Below, piece after piece: positions 35,501 through 46,730 of a stretch of 64,000 nucleotides of DNA. Where the stretch lies: NCBI RefSeq assembly GCF_027580225.2, contig NC_073356.2:5386001-5450000 (forward strand). The letters are read 5' to 3'. This DNA comes from Misgurnus anguillicaudatus (Eukaryota; Chordata; Actinopteri; Cypriniformes; Cobitidae). Position 1 is the first letter of the stretch; each line of letters opens with the position of its first letter. Position numbers and translations under genes: made by a program. The notes below the pieces were generated by a model that saw only the letters and a program-made list of their open reading frames with translations, made no database searches and was not told the DNA's origin.

Positions 35501-36776
35501 GTGCCCACAGCAGAAGCCTGTCTTGAAAATGGCCATGTTGGTGTTGGGATTTGCCTTTACCAGGTACCTGATGAGGGCTTGGGCCTGCTTGCTTTGGTCC
35601 TCATAAACATCCTTCATGGACCGGCCCTGGAAGTCACCAAACTCCACCATCAAGCAGCCTTGGTCTCCAGTTGCATGGGCTTCTGCTTGCATTTCCTGCT
35701 TTCTCTTATACTTCTCCACTTCTTCTGCCATCTCTCTAATAAGAGAAGTATACTGCAGGTACAGCTGTTTGTTTTCTGACAGCGGGTTTGGATGGGCTTT
35801 CTCACTGGAACTGCTAAGCACCAAATACACTGCATACCCCAGAGAGTTTTCCAGGAGCCATCAAAATCGCTGGCCCTGGTACTTCCCAAACTGAAGTTTG
35901 CAGTGAGCAAGAACTAAAAACTGGTCACTGGGATCTCCACCATTTGTGCTGACAAAAGATCTAGCCTCTGCCAGCACCTCCTCTTTACTTTTGGCCCTTC
36001 CGGACTCTAGCTTTTCTAAGTGCTTTGCCTCTGCTGATGGTGCCATGAGGAGTCGGCTTGATGTTGCCGATTGGCGTTGAAAAACAGGATACGCATACAT
36101 TTTCTGAAAAGAAAATTAGAAAGACACTATTACCACTAGCAATCTGACATTAAGTGTAATGGTAATTTAACAAGCTACACGTAAACCATATTACTGTGGT
36201 AATAAATATGGCTATGACCATAATCTGGCTTGCTGATGAGTTTTCTACAGGGGAAGGAATTTCGGATACCGTATATAAAATATGTAAGATGTCAAATATG
36301 TCAAATATTAAGTCTGAAATTTACTTCTATTTCCAAAGCTGTCGTCTTAAACATCACGATTCTAGGGGCCTAGACAAGCCTTGTGCATGATAGAGAATAA
36401 TACTAAGTAATTTAAAGTTGGTTTGATACCTTTAGGCCAAACAGTATTGTAGTTTAAAGGATTTACAGTATTGCATACATTTAAAATTCCCAATTTTTTT
36501 TAAATATATAAAATAATAAATCAGAGAATTGTATAATGTAAGGGATATTTTTTGACCATTTTACAATTAGTTTGGTATTAAAAAGTCGTATAAAATAGTA
36601 GTTGTATATAAAGTTTTTTAATTAAGCCTTGTACTATGCAAAGGAAATGTGTTTATGCATATCTGACGTACGTTACTGCAGTAAAGTTGATTTTATATTT
36701 GATATTCGTTTGAATAATAATAATTCATTTGACTCTATAGCACTTGCTGTTTTTATTTAATCAATTATCAATAGCG

Positions 36777-37376
36777 TGCATCGGATGGACACTTCTATCC
36801 CAGCTTTCCCATGATGCCACGGGAAAGCAAAGCAATCGACCGGAGACCAGCCAATCGGGTGATTTCGATACGTTACACAGGACTCCTCAGCACCCTGACT
36901 TCACGCACAGACCCAGGATATTCCACAAACTGATTCATTAAAATAGAGCTGTATCACAGCTGTGTTGAGATGATAGTAAATATGTGATGGTTTGTTAGAA
37001 AAATACATTTGAATAAAGTTTTGTTTCATATGGGATTCACTTCTATACGTTTTCATTTTGTGATGGTTTTATTCATTCATTTTTTATTCATGTTTCCCGT
37101 TGTTTTAAGTAAATACAACAGATTGCTTCACTAAAATGTATATAATCACATTGCCTGCATTGTCTAGTTTGTATTCAAGCACAGCTGTCATGTGACAATA
37201 GATATTAAATTACAATCTGCTTGTTTTACTTATTTTTGTCCACTACAAAATCATGTAATATCTGTAACACTGACAGAGACCGCAGTAGAGTTGTCAAGTT
37301 ACTGATGGAATCAGGTGTTAGTGCACCTGTCCCTCAACATACACACGCATACGTTTTCATGTCTTTTATTAGGTTT
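36777..37376. other. Unassigned sequence right of copy 1
   Basis: Begins where homology with copy 2 ends. No gene or terminal repeats recognised. It replaces the expected tRNA-Ala 3' part and tRNA-Gln of the array. Confidence 0.4.
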
Positions 37377-37538
37377 GTTCGAGTTTATGCACCGCTGTAA
37401 GAACCAACATGTGGATGACATCAAAGTACCGTGAGAGCGATTCCAGAAATCACACGGAGAAGTCTGATTTCGTTTTGCTCTCGCGGTATTGTGATGTCAA
37501 TCTCCTGTCGATTCTTGTGGTTCCGAATGAACTCGAAC
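37377..37538. mobile_element. Short foldback MITE, relative of 12763-12926
   Basis: GTTCGAGTTTATGC on the left pairs with AATGAACTCGAAC on the right. It shares GATGACATCAAAGTACCG and the interior GAAGTCTGATTTCG with the copy at 12.8 kb. Confidence 0.6.
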
Positions 37539-37563
37539 AAGTCTACTACGTCATATGTCACAT

Positions 37564-37860
37564 GAGAACGTCAACATGGCGGATGCTGTCCATACTTAAC
37601 GCGAACGTAGGTACTGTCTTAGCGCACGTTAAGTAGGTACCCAGTGAAATTCAGTACCTACACAGTAAGTATGCGATTTCGGATTCAGCCTTAGGCTGCG
37701 TCCGAAACCGCATACTGTATAGTAGGTACTGAATTAGATGAAGTACCTACTTACTTGGCGTTAAAACAGTAGGTACTGTATAGTATGAATCCTGGTAGTA
37801 TGAATGAGATTCGGACGTACTACATCCGCCATGTTGTTACATCACGTGACATACGTCGTC
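37564..37860. mobile_element. Head-to-head pair of TCCGAAA-type MITE ends
   Basis: One element ends GCGATTTCGGATTCAGCC near 37690 and the next begins GGCTGCGTCCGAAACCGC four bases later in opposite orientation. Both carry AGTAGGTAC motifs. This gives a large imperfect palindrome. Confidence 0.5.
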
Positions 37861-38081
37861 ATCACGTCGTGTCATTTCAGCGCGATTTCATTTGATTCGC
37901 GATTGGTGCGGCTCCGACGTTCTTCCGAGCAGATTCGGACACTCTTAACACACCTCACATGAAGGGACAATCTGATAAGATAATCTGTGAAACCTTCGCG
38001 ATATTCGGGACATAACTAGGATTGTCGGAAGGGGGGAAATCGGCCCAAAATCAGCCCGATTATCTTTTGGTGTGTACCCGG

Positions 38082-38126
38082 CTTTAGATCTTCAGTCTAA
38101 CGCTTTCCCAACTGAGCTATTTTGGC
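38082..38126 (-). pseudogene. tRNA-Phe 5' part, truncated
   Basis: Matches tRNA-Phe from its 5' end to just past the anticodon (GAA). The T arm and acceptor 3' strand are replaced by a sequence ending GTGTGTACCCGGC, which looks like the end of another MITE. Acceptor-stem and D-arm changes (TTTTGGC, GCTTTCCC) also occur. Confidence 0.8.
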
Positions 38127-38578
38127 CGCAGCGGCTCGTGTGGCAGGAATTTCCATGACAAATCACAGCCTTGAAGCGGTCAGCCAGAAGAGGTAGGAAA
38201 AACGCATGGCCCGTAAGGGGATCGAACCCGCGACCTTGGCGTTATTAGCACCACGCTCTAACCAACTGAGCTTCAATTCAATTCAATTCAATTTTATTTG
38301 TATAGTGCTTTTCACAATTTGGTAATTGTATCAAAGCAGCTTTACATAATAGATGCAGTGAAGAGCACAGAAAATCGACAGATAGCACAACATAATAAAC
38401 GATAGCACAAGCAGTTAAAATCAACATTATAAGCAAACGTATTACTAATGTAACGTATAGAAGTTAAGCCCAAAAAGGCTGCCTCCCCGGGTTAAAAAAC
38501 CCCCTAGGAAAAAAACCCCCCGGAATTTTAGCCGGGGAAGTAAAAAAAGTCATAGGAGGAAAAAACCCTTGGGAGTTA

Positions 38579-38600
38579 TATATATATATATATATATATA
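38579..38600. repeat. (TA)n in LINE 3' UTR
   Basis: Eleven TA dinucleotides. Confidence 0.9.
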
Positions 38601-39250
38601 CACATTGAAACGGAAGGAGATTAAGCGGAGATTAAGCAGAGATTAAGCGGGTTCTGCTGGTGGTCTTTGGTCAGGCATCAGCTGGACATCACGTTGAAGA
38701 ACAGCTAGTAGATCAGTTGTGTGCCGACTTTCACATGTACCGGAACTGGATCTGTTTGTCTCGTCCTCGGGATCAAGTACGAGACAGGGAGAGAGAAACA
38801 AAATCTTATTAGCGTAGGGGCCGTTCACATAGAAAACAAGTGTCACACAGTAATGTGGTTTTAGTCAGCTCTGTTCCGGACAGGCTAACTATTGCTGGTT
38901 AAGTGTATTACATATAGTTGATGATTTTAGAAACGGAAACAGAACTCGTTTGACTGAGGCCAGAGGCCCCACTGCCGTCCTTAATACTAACGTACAGTGG
39001 CAAACGGTTCTGTATGACATACTATTTTAAGGTCATGGGAAAAGGCCAAAATTGCAAGCCGGCCATATTTGGCAGTTAAGACTCAATCGAAAACCAATTC
39101 AAAGTTTCAGCATATTACTAAAGAGTATTAATGAGATTTACCATGCTTTGGAGTGTTGACAAAAAAAAGGTTTTAATTTATTCATTAATTTATTTATTTA
39201 TTAGGTTGTACAAGCTAGCTATTAGGAGATAAGTACCATTGTTAAAACAA

Positions 39251-40416
39251 CTATTTGAAAGCCTTGTTAAAGAGAAAAGTTTTAAGTCTAGATTTAAAGT
39301 TATCTACTGTCTCTGATTTTCGGACGTCGGTTGGTAAATCATTCCATAGCTTAGGGGCTAAGTAGGAAAAGGATCTGCCACCTTTAGACACTTTTGATAT
39401 TTTAGGGATAATTAAGAGGCCAGAATTTTGTGACCGCAATGCACGTGATGGATTGTATTCTGATAATAATTCTCTAAGATATGAGGGTGCTAGGCCATTT
39501 AAGGCTTTGTAGGTGATTAGTAATATTTTAAATTGTATACGATATTTAACTGGTAGCCAGTGTAAAGATGCCAGAATTGGGCTTATGCTGTCATACTTCT
39601 TAGTTCGAGTAAGAACTCTTGCAGAAGCGTTTTGAACTAGCTGAAGCTTGTTGACCTGTTTTGCATGGCATCCTCCTAGTAACGAGTTACAATAGTCTAT
39701 TCTAGAGGTCATAAAAGCGTGGATAAGCTTCTCTGCATCTGATGCAGACAACATATGGCGTATTTTTGAGATATTTCTAAGGTGGAAGAATGCTGTGCGG
39801 CAGACATTGGAGATATGGCTGTCGAAGGATAAACTGCTGTCGAACATCACACCTAAATTCTTAACCGTGGAGGTTGGCACCACAGTGCAGCCATCTATGG
39901 GCAACTTGTAATCTGTCATATTATATTTGTAGCGATTCGGTTCGATAACAAGTATCTCTGTCTTATTGGAGTTTAGCATAAGAAAGTTATGTGACATCCA
40001 GTCACTTATATCGCTGATGCAGTCTGATAGCTTAGAAAAATTTTGTGTTTCGCTAGGATGCGAGGAGATGTAAAGCTGTGTGTCATCTGCATAGCAGTGA
40101 AAATGTATGTTATGATTTCTGATAATATCTCCCAGAGGTAACATATATAACAAGAACAGGATAGGACCTAAAACTGATCCCTGCGGTACGCCGTATTTAA
40201 CCAGGGAGTGATGTGACTCCTCCTCATTTACATAAACAAAGTGATAGCGATTGGTTAGATACGATCTGAACCAAGCTAGCGCCTGACCACTGATGCCAAC
40301 ATAGTTTTCTAGCCTATTAAGTAAGATTGTGTGATCTATTGTGTCAAAGGCTGCACTAAGGTCTAATAATATAAGGAGTGATATTTCGCCACGGTCGGAT
40401 GTTAGGAGAAGGTCAT
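39251..40416 (-). pseudogene. L2-type LINE reverse transcriptase, C-terminal fragment
   Basis: Open through 39251-40153 and further upstream in the same frame (DLSAAFDTIDHTIL, YGVPQGSVLGPILFLLY). The catalytic motif is HCYADDTQLYIS. The C terminus has the L2-like LHWLPVKYRIQFKILLI and LAPKLWNDLPTDVRKS. The endonuclease and the start of RT are missing through 5' truncation, the usual outcome of incomplete target-primed reverse transcription. Confidence 0.9.
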
Positions 40417-40519
40417 TGGCTAACCGGCCAAGGGTCGTCTAGTGGTACTGCGAACGTCTCTGCCAAGACTGACATGAATGTTTCACAGTGTAGCAGCAAC
40501 AAGAAGCAAATCGAGGGAC

Positions 40520-40783
40520 GGGCTCGTCTGGGATTTGAACCCGGGACCTCTCACACCCAAAGCGAGAATCATACCCCTAGACCAGGGGTGGGCATCGAGG
40601 GCCGTAGTCCTGCAGAGTTTAGCTTCAACCTTAATCGAACACACCTGAATGTCATTTCCAAACAGTCCTGAAGACTTCAATTAGATTTTTCAGCTGTGTT
40701 TGATTAGGGTTGGAGCTAAACTCTGCAGGGACACTGGCCCTCAGGACCAGGAGTTGCCCACCCCTGCCCTAGACCAACGAGCC
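40520..40783 (-). pseudogene. tRNA-Pro (TGG) split by a hAT MITE
   Basis: The gene begins at 40783 on minus, is interrupted at 40583-40766, and resumes to 40520. Besides the insertion it has a T-stem change (GTCTGGG for GTCCGGG) and a changed anticodon stem (TCACACCC for TCGCACCC). Confidence 0.9.
40583..40766. mobile_element. hAT-type MITE with 8-bp target duplication
   Basis: Ends CAGGGGTGGGCA and TGCCCACCCCTG are perfect inverted repeats. CCCTAGAC is duplicated at 40575-40582 and 40767-40774. The 184-bp element has no coding capacity. The duplicated bases belong to the tRNA-Pro D-arm, so insertion interrupts the internal A-box region. Confidence 0.95.
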
Positions 40784-41801
40784 AAAGCGTAAGACCGCGG
40801 TGCTGTGCCGCTGTGAAACATGTGTCCACAACAGTCACCAGCTTCTTCAGGCAGTTCCTGGGGATGGGCCTTTTGGGTCCTGCTACTCTGATTCGCCACA
40901 ATGAGCCAACCTGCCCTAGTGTTGGGCTGGTGTCAAAATAAGCACTTATCGATATCAGAACATGCTAATTGCTTGAAATTTGAAATGGTGTGAAAGAACT
41001 TGACTGGTCTGCATAAATCCCGGACCTGAACCCAGCTGAACACCTTTGTTATGACTTACAGGCTCTGAGCCAAACACTCATCACCCAAACCTATCAATGA
41101 TTTGTTCCCAGGGTCACAGTCATTTCAGCACAGAAAGCCCTTTTTGCAAAACTGCTGCAACATAGATGGAAACAAAATACTGTGACAAGGTCCGTATTGT
41201 ATAGCATTAATATTAGTTTTGTTTGGAAAAACTGGAATAGTTAAACATGCTAATTTATTCTTAATGCCATTTCGCCATCTATGGGGATATTCATGGCGAG
41301 AACTGGTTATTGGCAACGTCAGAAACGCGGGTTAGGTGAATTGGAGATGTCAAATTGCCCTTCCCCGCCATGTGTCTGTGTATAGATCAAGGTGTGTATA
41401 GTTTTTGTACTGTGGAAGGAAACCAAATAACACAGAGCCCAGAGTAATTCTACGTTGACTCAAGGGGAACATGTAAACTTTACACAGAAAGGCCTCCTGA
41501 CCCAGCCAGGGCTTGAACAGGAGACCTACTTGCTGTGAGACAACAGTGCTCTGTTTGGGATGGCCACTGTGTTGTCCCAAACATCTTTATTAGAAGGGGC
41601 ATCCCAAAACTTAGTGTACGTTGTAACGTCAAGTAACATCTAAGAAGCCATGTCTTTATCACATTTTCCAAGTGTTGATTTTAGATTGGGAGAAAATTCT
41701 GATGAATCATCCGTAAACTAAATTGGACACATGCATCACTGCCCGGATTGGTATACACAGCGGTGTTGTGTGTTAAAGCTCCGAGAGGCGAGTTTAAAGG
41801 T
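40784..41801. repeat. tRNA-array spacer, older copy
   Basis: Homologous to the Pro(TGG)-Pro(AGG) spacer of the tandem units, including the decayed Tc1-like stretch (about 40995-41190) and a SINE-like part (about 41330-41560). Confidence 0.8.
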
Positions 41802-41873
41802 GGGCTCGTCCGGGATTTGAACCCGGGACCTCTCGCGTCCTAAGCGAGAATCATACCCCTAGACCAACAAGCC
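41802..41873 (-). pseudogene. tRNA-Pro (AGG), degenerate
   Basis: Anticodon AGG is kept, but the loop has two changes 3' of it, and the acceptor stem has AACAAGCC in place of AACGAGCC. Confidence 0.75.
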
Positions 41874-41966
41874 AATCGGAGAACCCCTCCGGGCCCCTGG
41901 GAGACATTTTTCCACCACGTAGCAGCCAGCTTCCAACAAGCCAAAACAGTCACGCTTTGGGCGCAA

Positions 41967-42004
41967 GGGGAATTAGCTCAAATGGTAGAGCGCTCGCTGC
42001 GCAA
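41967..42004 (+). pseudogene. tRNA-Ala 5' part (38 nt), left of copy 2 transposon
   Basis: GGGGAATTAGCTC to the anticodon stem, then the loop residues T and GCGCAA, the 6-bp duplication. Together with 49269-49303 (35 nt) it restores exactly 73 nt, the length of the intact tRNA-Ala genes in the array. Confidence 0.92.
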
Positions 42005-42160
42005 AGGAAGGGGCCCAATCTTTGCGCCCCCGCACGCAAGCGAAACAGACGCAAAAAGCGGTTACACGGTGCCAGATTTCGCCTGTAACAATATTCGGGA
42101 TATTTTCCTCTGCGTTATGTCATGTTACAGTAGTTTTAGTTATATGTGAAACAAGTCACC

Positions 42161-42200
42161 CTCCGCGGGCTGGACTCGAACCCGTGGTCTGCGTGACGAA
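42161..42200 (-). other. tRNA-like 3' arm in the transposon's left subterminal region
   Basis: Minus strand contains CACGGGTTCGAGTCCAGCCC, with a B-box-like GGTTCGAGTCC and a pairing T stem. Also in copy 1 at about 28404-28443. No complete cloverleaf can be drawn. Confidence 0.4.
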
Positions 42201-42229
42201 CTATCCAACAAATTCTTACAAAAAATGTA

Positions 42230-42770
42230 CTCTAGTAAAACCATGGTTACCACAAATTAAACATGGTTTTGCTAATAGTAAACAATACACCAAAAAGCAT
42301 GGTTACTACGCTTTTACCACAAAAAAACATGGTTAATTTAACTACGCTACTATTTAGATATCTATATGGCATATCATTATATTGATTTATATTTATTACT
42401 TTGTGTATATTATTTTTTTTAAAGAACATAGCCTGCTTATATAAAAATTAATAAAAACCATACTACACTTTTACCACAAAAAATATGGTTGATTTAACTA
42501 TGCCTCTATTATCTATGATCATTATATTGGTTGATATTAATAATTTTGTGTATATTATTATTTAAAAGAATATTACTTGTTTATGTTTATATAAAAATTA
42601 ATAAAAAGCATGGTTACTACACTTTTACCACAAAAAACATGGTTCATTTAACTGTGCCTCTATTAGTTATCTACTATGACATATCATTATATTGATTGAT
42701 ATTCATTATTTTGTGTTTTTTTATAGAATATTACGTGTTTATAAGGTAATGTAAGTAAGGTAAATTTGTA
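42230..42770. repeat. Subterminal ~165-bp direct repeats of copy 2
   Basis: Counterpart of 28470-28980 with small indels. Confidence 0.65.
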
Positions 42771-43359
42771 TGTTTTTTATGTTTATATAAAAATGTTTCT
42801 TTAAAGATGTGTTTTTGTGTGGGATATGATTTGATTGATATGATTTATCAGATTTATTTATCAGATCCACAGACACTTCAGATGTAAAATGTTTTATTAA
42901 AATAAATACACACAAATATTGAAATGATCACAGCACACACACGCACACATATGTACAATATATACAGGAAAGATGTTATTTATTGAGGTGGTGGAGTTTG
43001 ACATGTTTCTTGCTGGCGCTGCTCTGCCAACCATTCCTCTAAAGATTTGCCATTTGAGGCACACAAGCAAAATGTGGCATTACCATATCGGCTATGGGCA
43101 AACTCTTTCGTTTTGGGCTGCCCACATTTGCTGCACGTGTTAAAAGTAACCCCTCGCACATACTTCCTCTTCTGGACACCACTTTCATTCTCCATAGCCC
43201 GTCGGCGCCTGTTCCTTTGCGTGTAACGGGACACAGGAGCAGCAGACGCCGGAGCAGGCGGAGCTGGGACTGCACTGGATGTCGAAGCACCAGAAGGTGG
43301 AATCACCACTGACACAGTCATGTCTGGATTAAAGACTACCGTGCCAAACGACAACCCCG

Positions 43360-43710
43360 GTGCTAAAATGTGCTGCACAACTCCTGATGCTGTGGGGGCG
43401 GGTGCGATGGGTGCTAAAATGTGCTGCATAACTCCTGATGCTGTGGGGGCAGGTGCGATGGGTGCTAAAATGTGCTGCACAACTCCTGATGCTGTGGGGG
43501 CGGGTGCGATGGGTGCTAAAATGTGCTGCATAACTCCTGATGCTGTGGGGGCAGGTGCGATGGGTGCTAAAATGGGCTGCACAACTCCTGATGCTGTGGG
43601 GGCGGGTGCGATGGGGGCCAAAATGTGCTGCATAACTCCTGATGCTGTGGGGGCAGGTGCGATGGGCTGCACAACTCCTGATGCTGTGGGGGCGGATGCA
43701 ATGGGAAACT
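43360..43710. repeat. 51-bp coding minisatellite, expanded in copy 2
   Basis: Six to seven repeats of a 51-bp unit (GGTGCTAAAATGTGCTGCAT...), 17 residues each (APIAPAPTASGVMQHIL type), with alternating CATAAC/CACAAC variants suggesting a 102-bp higher-order repeat. Copy 1 has only about two units. Confidence 0.9.
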
Positions 43711-45789
43711 CCCTGGTGGCAGCAGCTGGCTTTCGACCTGGTCGCAGAAGAGGAGCCTGTCCTTCACGATTTGGTGGAAGGAAAAATTGATGTTTTGGGC
43801 CTGATGTCGATGGCACTTCATTAAATTTTTCCCTCGGTGGAGGCAGGTGCGTATCAGCCACAGCAATTGGGTTAGATGGAGTCAGACCCTGACCGAGGAC
43901 GCCCATTTCCTGTCTATTCTTCCACTTACGAAACCTGAAAATTTTTTTTTTATTATATATATGTATGTAAGTATTCAGTTAATTTGAAGCGAATGATGTG
44001 CCATGCTTACCACTGAGTGAGTGTCCTATGGTTTATCTCAAACAGCTGGATCGTTGTTTCATCCATCAGAGTGGGATTGTTAAGCACCAACTCTCGGATG
44101 TGGTGGTAATCTGAAAAAACTTTAGACCACCTGGGGGTGCAAACTCCATCTTTCTTGGTTGGCGACTTGTGTAAAGCACACAACTTCATACAAATGGTAT
44201 TAACCAAGCGGTTGGCGTCGGGCCACTGCGCTGGACCCCCAGGATGTCCAATCAGACACCGTTTCACACTCTCCACACCTGGTGTGACTCCAGACCGCTT
44301 CGGTGCCTTATAGCGCCCATGTGTCAGCTGAGGCTGATCACGGTGAAGAGCAGCCACATCATCTGAATCCCACTGAAAGATGCACATGGACAGACGTGCC
44401 ATGAAGGTCCCGTAGAGCGGATGAGCCTCTGTCGTGACACCTGCAGCAAATCGCCGCATGAAATGCCAGATGTCAAGGCGCACTTCAAGCTCATCCCACT
44501 CCGAAAACATGACCTTCACCTGAGACTTGCCATGAAGACTGCAGCAATCTCTGTCCACGTACATCACTTTCGGGGCTGCCTCTCCTGCCTCCCGGTAGCG
44601 TTTCATTAGGCCAGCTGCCATAGGGTGCAGTCCATGTCCCTCTGCGGCTGTCAGCACAGAGACAAGGACTTGGCCGTGTTCGTTTCCTACATTTGTGCAC
44701 CAGGCAGCTGTTCCTGCAGCAGCACCGGCAAGTTTCTTTGTGACCTATTGCAAAAAATAAAATAATTAAAAACTGTGTTTATTATGTATACACACTTTTC
44801 CATATGGCAAATTTCTGGATACAGGGATGTGTTACCTTCTTTGTGGAGTCCATCTTTAGAACACAGCCCAAGACAGATGTAATTTTGGCTTTGACCTCGT
44901 GCAGTCGCCCCAGAACATCCCTGGCGTACACGGCTAACAGCCACTTAGGTTTAGGTAGGGCAGGTAAAGAGGGAGGCTCGGCAAACACAGGTGGCTGCAC
45001 AAGGAAGGACCTTGTAAATGGTTCACAGGCAGTCAGGTACTGAAGGACACGCTGTGTCCATGCCTCACTGTGTTGTTCCATGAGCTTCTTGTACATCTGT
45101 GTCACGCTGTTGCCCTGTGTCCTCTCCCTCATCATCCTCAGCACCCGGTTGTCACATGAGTATCTAAAAAACAACAGTATAATCATGCAAATGCTTTATT
45201 TGGTAAAAAAAATCACAAATTAAAGTGCCTAATAATGAATGATTGCCATTATGAATTACCTGTATGTCAGCAAAGCTGGAAACTGACTGCGGTGGCCCAT
45301 ATCCAGTTGCCCCAAAATGTCCTCGGACCAGGCGGGGGTTTTTTTTTTTGCAGCGTTTGCACTCCAGATACTCAGTGGCAAGATCATACCAACCGTCGAT
45401 GTCCAAGACTTTGCGCACGGTACGGTAAAGTCCTGCGGCTGTTAGTTTGTGCTTATCACAGTCTGGTCGAACACAGACAAGAGGAAATCGCCAGATCTTG
45501 AGCGGCATCCATAAGAAAAGGGGCCGACAGAAGAAGAGGTCAGATGAGGCGGGCGGCTGAGTGTGAATTAAAGGGACCTGAGGAGGATACCACCAAAGCT
45601 TCAGTTGGGACACTAGTTCTGGCTTGCCGGTTCGCGGGTTGGCCTTAAATAGTGTGTTCCGTATCCACTCATGCTGGAAAGGTGGAAGATGATCTTTCCA
45701 GTGAACTGGAAGCTCAGCTGGTGGTGGATGATGTGGAAGACCTGGTGCTTTTGCTGTTTCCGCTGATGGAGACGGACCAGAACAGGTCT

Positions 45790-46730
45790 CTGAGTGAATT
45801 AAAACAAAAACAATATAAGGATGAATGTTGCATTTCATAGTAAAATACCACAAAGCAGCCCACAAACAGTCTGCGAAGCAGAATTTTGGACAAGTATTAA
45901 TAATTATTAGGATTAGATTTAGGAATAACAGTGAGGAAAATGGTACTAGTGTTAAGAAGCAAAGAACCCAGTGTACACTTTATTAATGTAAGATCCCAGC
46001 AAGCAATTTTGACTAAAATTAGGCAGAATTTGGGCTGCTCATGAAAGTCTAACAGATGTCTAACCATAGCACACAAATAGATGATACAAGAAATATAAAA
46101 GAAATGAAAGCAAACACCTTGAACACCTGTTGACTTTGCTTACATAATGGAATATCATACATCTCAAAGTTATTTAGGCAAGAACAGCATGAAAATGTAT
46201 TCAAGGTTATTTTAGGGTAGAAGTGGATTAATCATAGCTGGACTACATTGGGTTTCGGTTTTTGCTTGCTGGGATAAAATGTTGATGTGTAAATTAGATA
46301 GAATGGAGCAAGGATATGAGGCGTGGAGAATATAGTATAAATGAATGATGCCCACAGACATGAAGCATGCACACAGACACATTAAGGAAAAGATGTTCCT
46401 CTAATAATTACAACAATGATCCCAACCATCCTGTCTGCTAAGGTGGAGCTAAAGAGTGAGTGAGAAGTGCAAGCGGTGTGAAGAAGTTATGCAGTGATTG
46501 TTTAACAACGGGTACGTTCGGAAACCCAAATACACTGACACCTTTAAACATCCTTACGGTTTCGAAGAAATGCGCTCAAAGCATACATCCAGCTTGAGGC
46601 AAGATCTGACATAATTCTGTATTGTAAACAAAAAATTGTTAAAAATGTTGATTATTTAAAAAAAATGTTCTGCTTTTGCGTTTTCACAAAAACATTCTTA
46701 TAATATTTGCATGTGTGTCATATGCCACAC
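45790..46730. other. Intron of copy 2 transposase
   Basis: No features of its own; near-identical to copy 1. Confidence 0.5.

Larger units (their letters stand above)
29237..36100 (-). pseudogene. Dada-like transposase with DUF6729-like region, copy 1, ten exons, broken
   Basis: Exons on minus: 36100-35178, 35086-about 35006, about 34922-34881, 33945-33417, 33322-32993, 32903-32108, 31855-31650, 31549-31176, 30500-29994, 29920-29237; most junctions show AG acceptors and GT donors (one GC donor at 31649). Exon 4 carries the DUF6729-like Cys region (FFCRPLFLWMP, CVRPDCGKHKLTAAGLYRT, CKRCKKKYPAWSEDIL). Exon 6 holds the likely catalytic core (VMYMDRDCCS, VRLDIWHFMQRFA). The last exon ends in a Cys motif (CSKCGQPKTKEFGHSRY). 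Lesions: 17-bp deletion and frameshift in exon 1, 5-bp loss of the exon 2 donor, frameshift near 32460, stop in exon 8, 1-bp deletion in exon 10. It would cut and join the element ends. The Dada name rests on the target and the duplication more than on the protein. Confidence 0.65.
28254..36776 (-). mobile_element. Dada-like DNA transposon, copy 1 (right end lost)
   Basis: Same left junction (GCGCAA, then AGAAAGGGGCCC) in a tRNA-Ala gene as copy 2. Homology with copy 2 stops near 36776, so the right terminus and the second tRNA part were lost by rearrangement. It encodes the broken transposase described at 29237-36100. The subterminal region 28470-28980 contains about three diverged direct repeats of roughly 165 bp (TTTTACCACAAAAA, ATGGTTAATTTAACT). 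Confidence 0.7.
38273..40418 (-). mobile_element. 5'-truncated L2/CR1-type LINE in tRNA-Ile
   Basis: The 3' tail TTCAATTCAATTCAATTC abuts the tRNA at 38273, followed by the familiar L2-type 3' UTR (TTATTTGTATAGTGCTTTTC). The RT fragment extends to the 5' break at about 40418. Only GCT is shared at the two junctions, so the target duplication is very short or the ends are modified. Confidence 0.85.
38207..40429 (-). pseudogene. tRNA-Ile (AAT) split by an L2-type LINE
   Basis: The 3' 66 nt lie at 38207-38272 and the 5' 11 nt at 40419-40429, sharing GCT at the junction. A T-stem substitution (GTAAGG for GTACGG) is also present. The LINE occupies the gap. Confidence 0.85.

Noticed and set aside
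35174..35508. Cys/Thr-rich (CTSTCNLQ) repeat protein
   Set aside because: Out-of-frame reading of the 30-bp minisatellite; the Ala/Ser/Pro frame is the one continuous with exon 1.
40401..40470. Additional tRNA-like GGGTCGTCTAGTGGTACTGCG motif next to tRNA-Ile
   Set aside because: It has an A-box-like phrase but no matching B box or acceptor pairing; it recurs in every unit as spacer.
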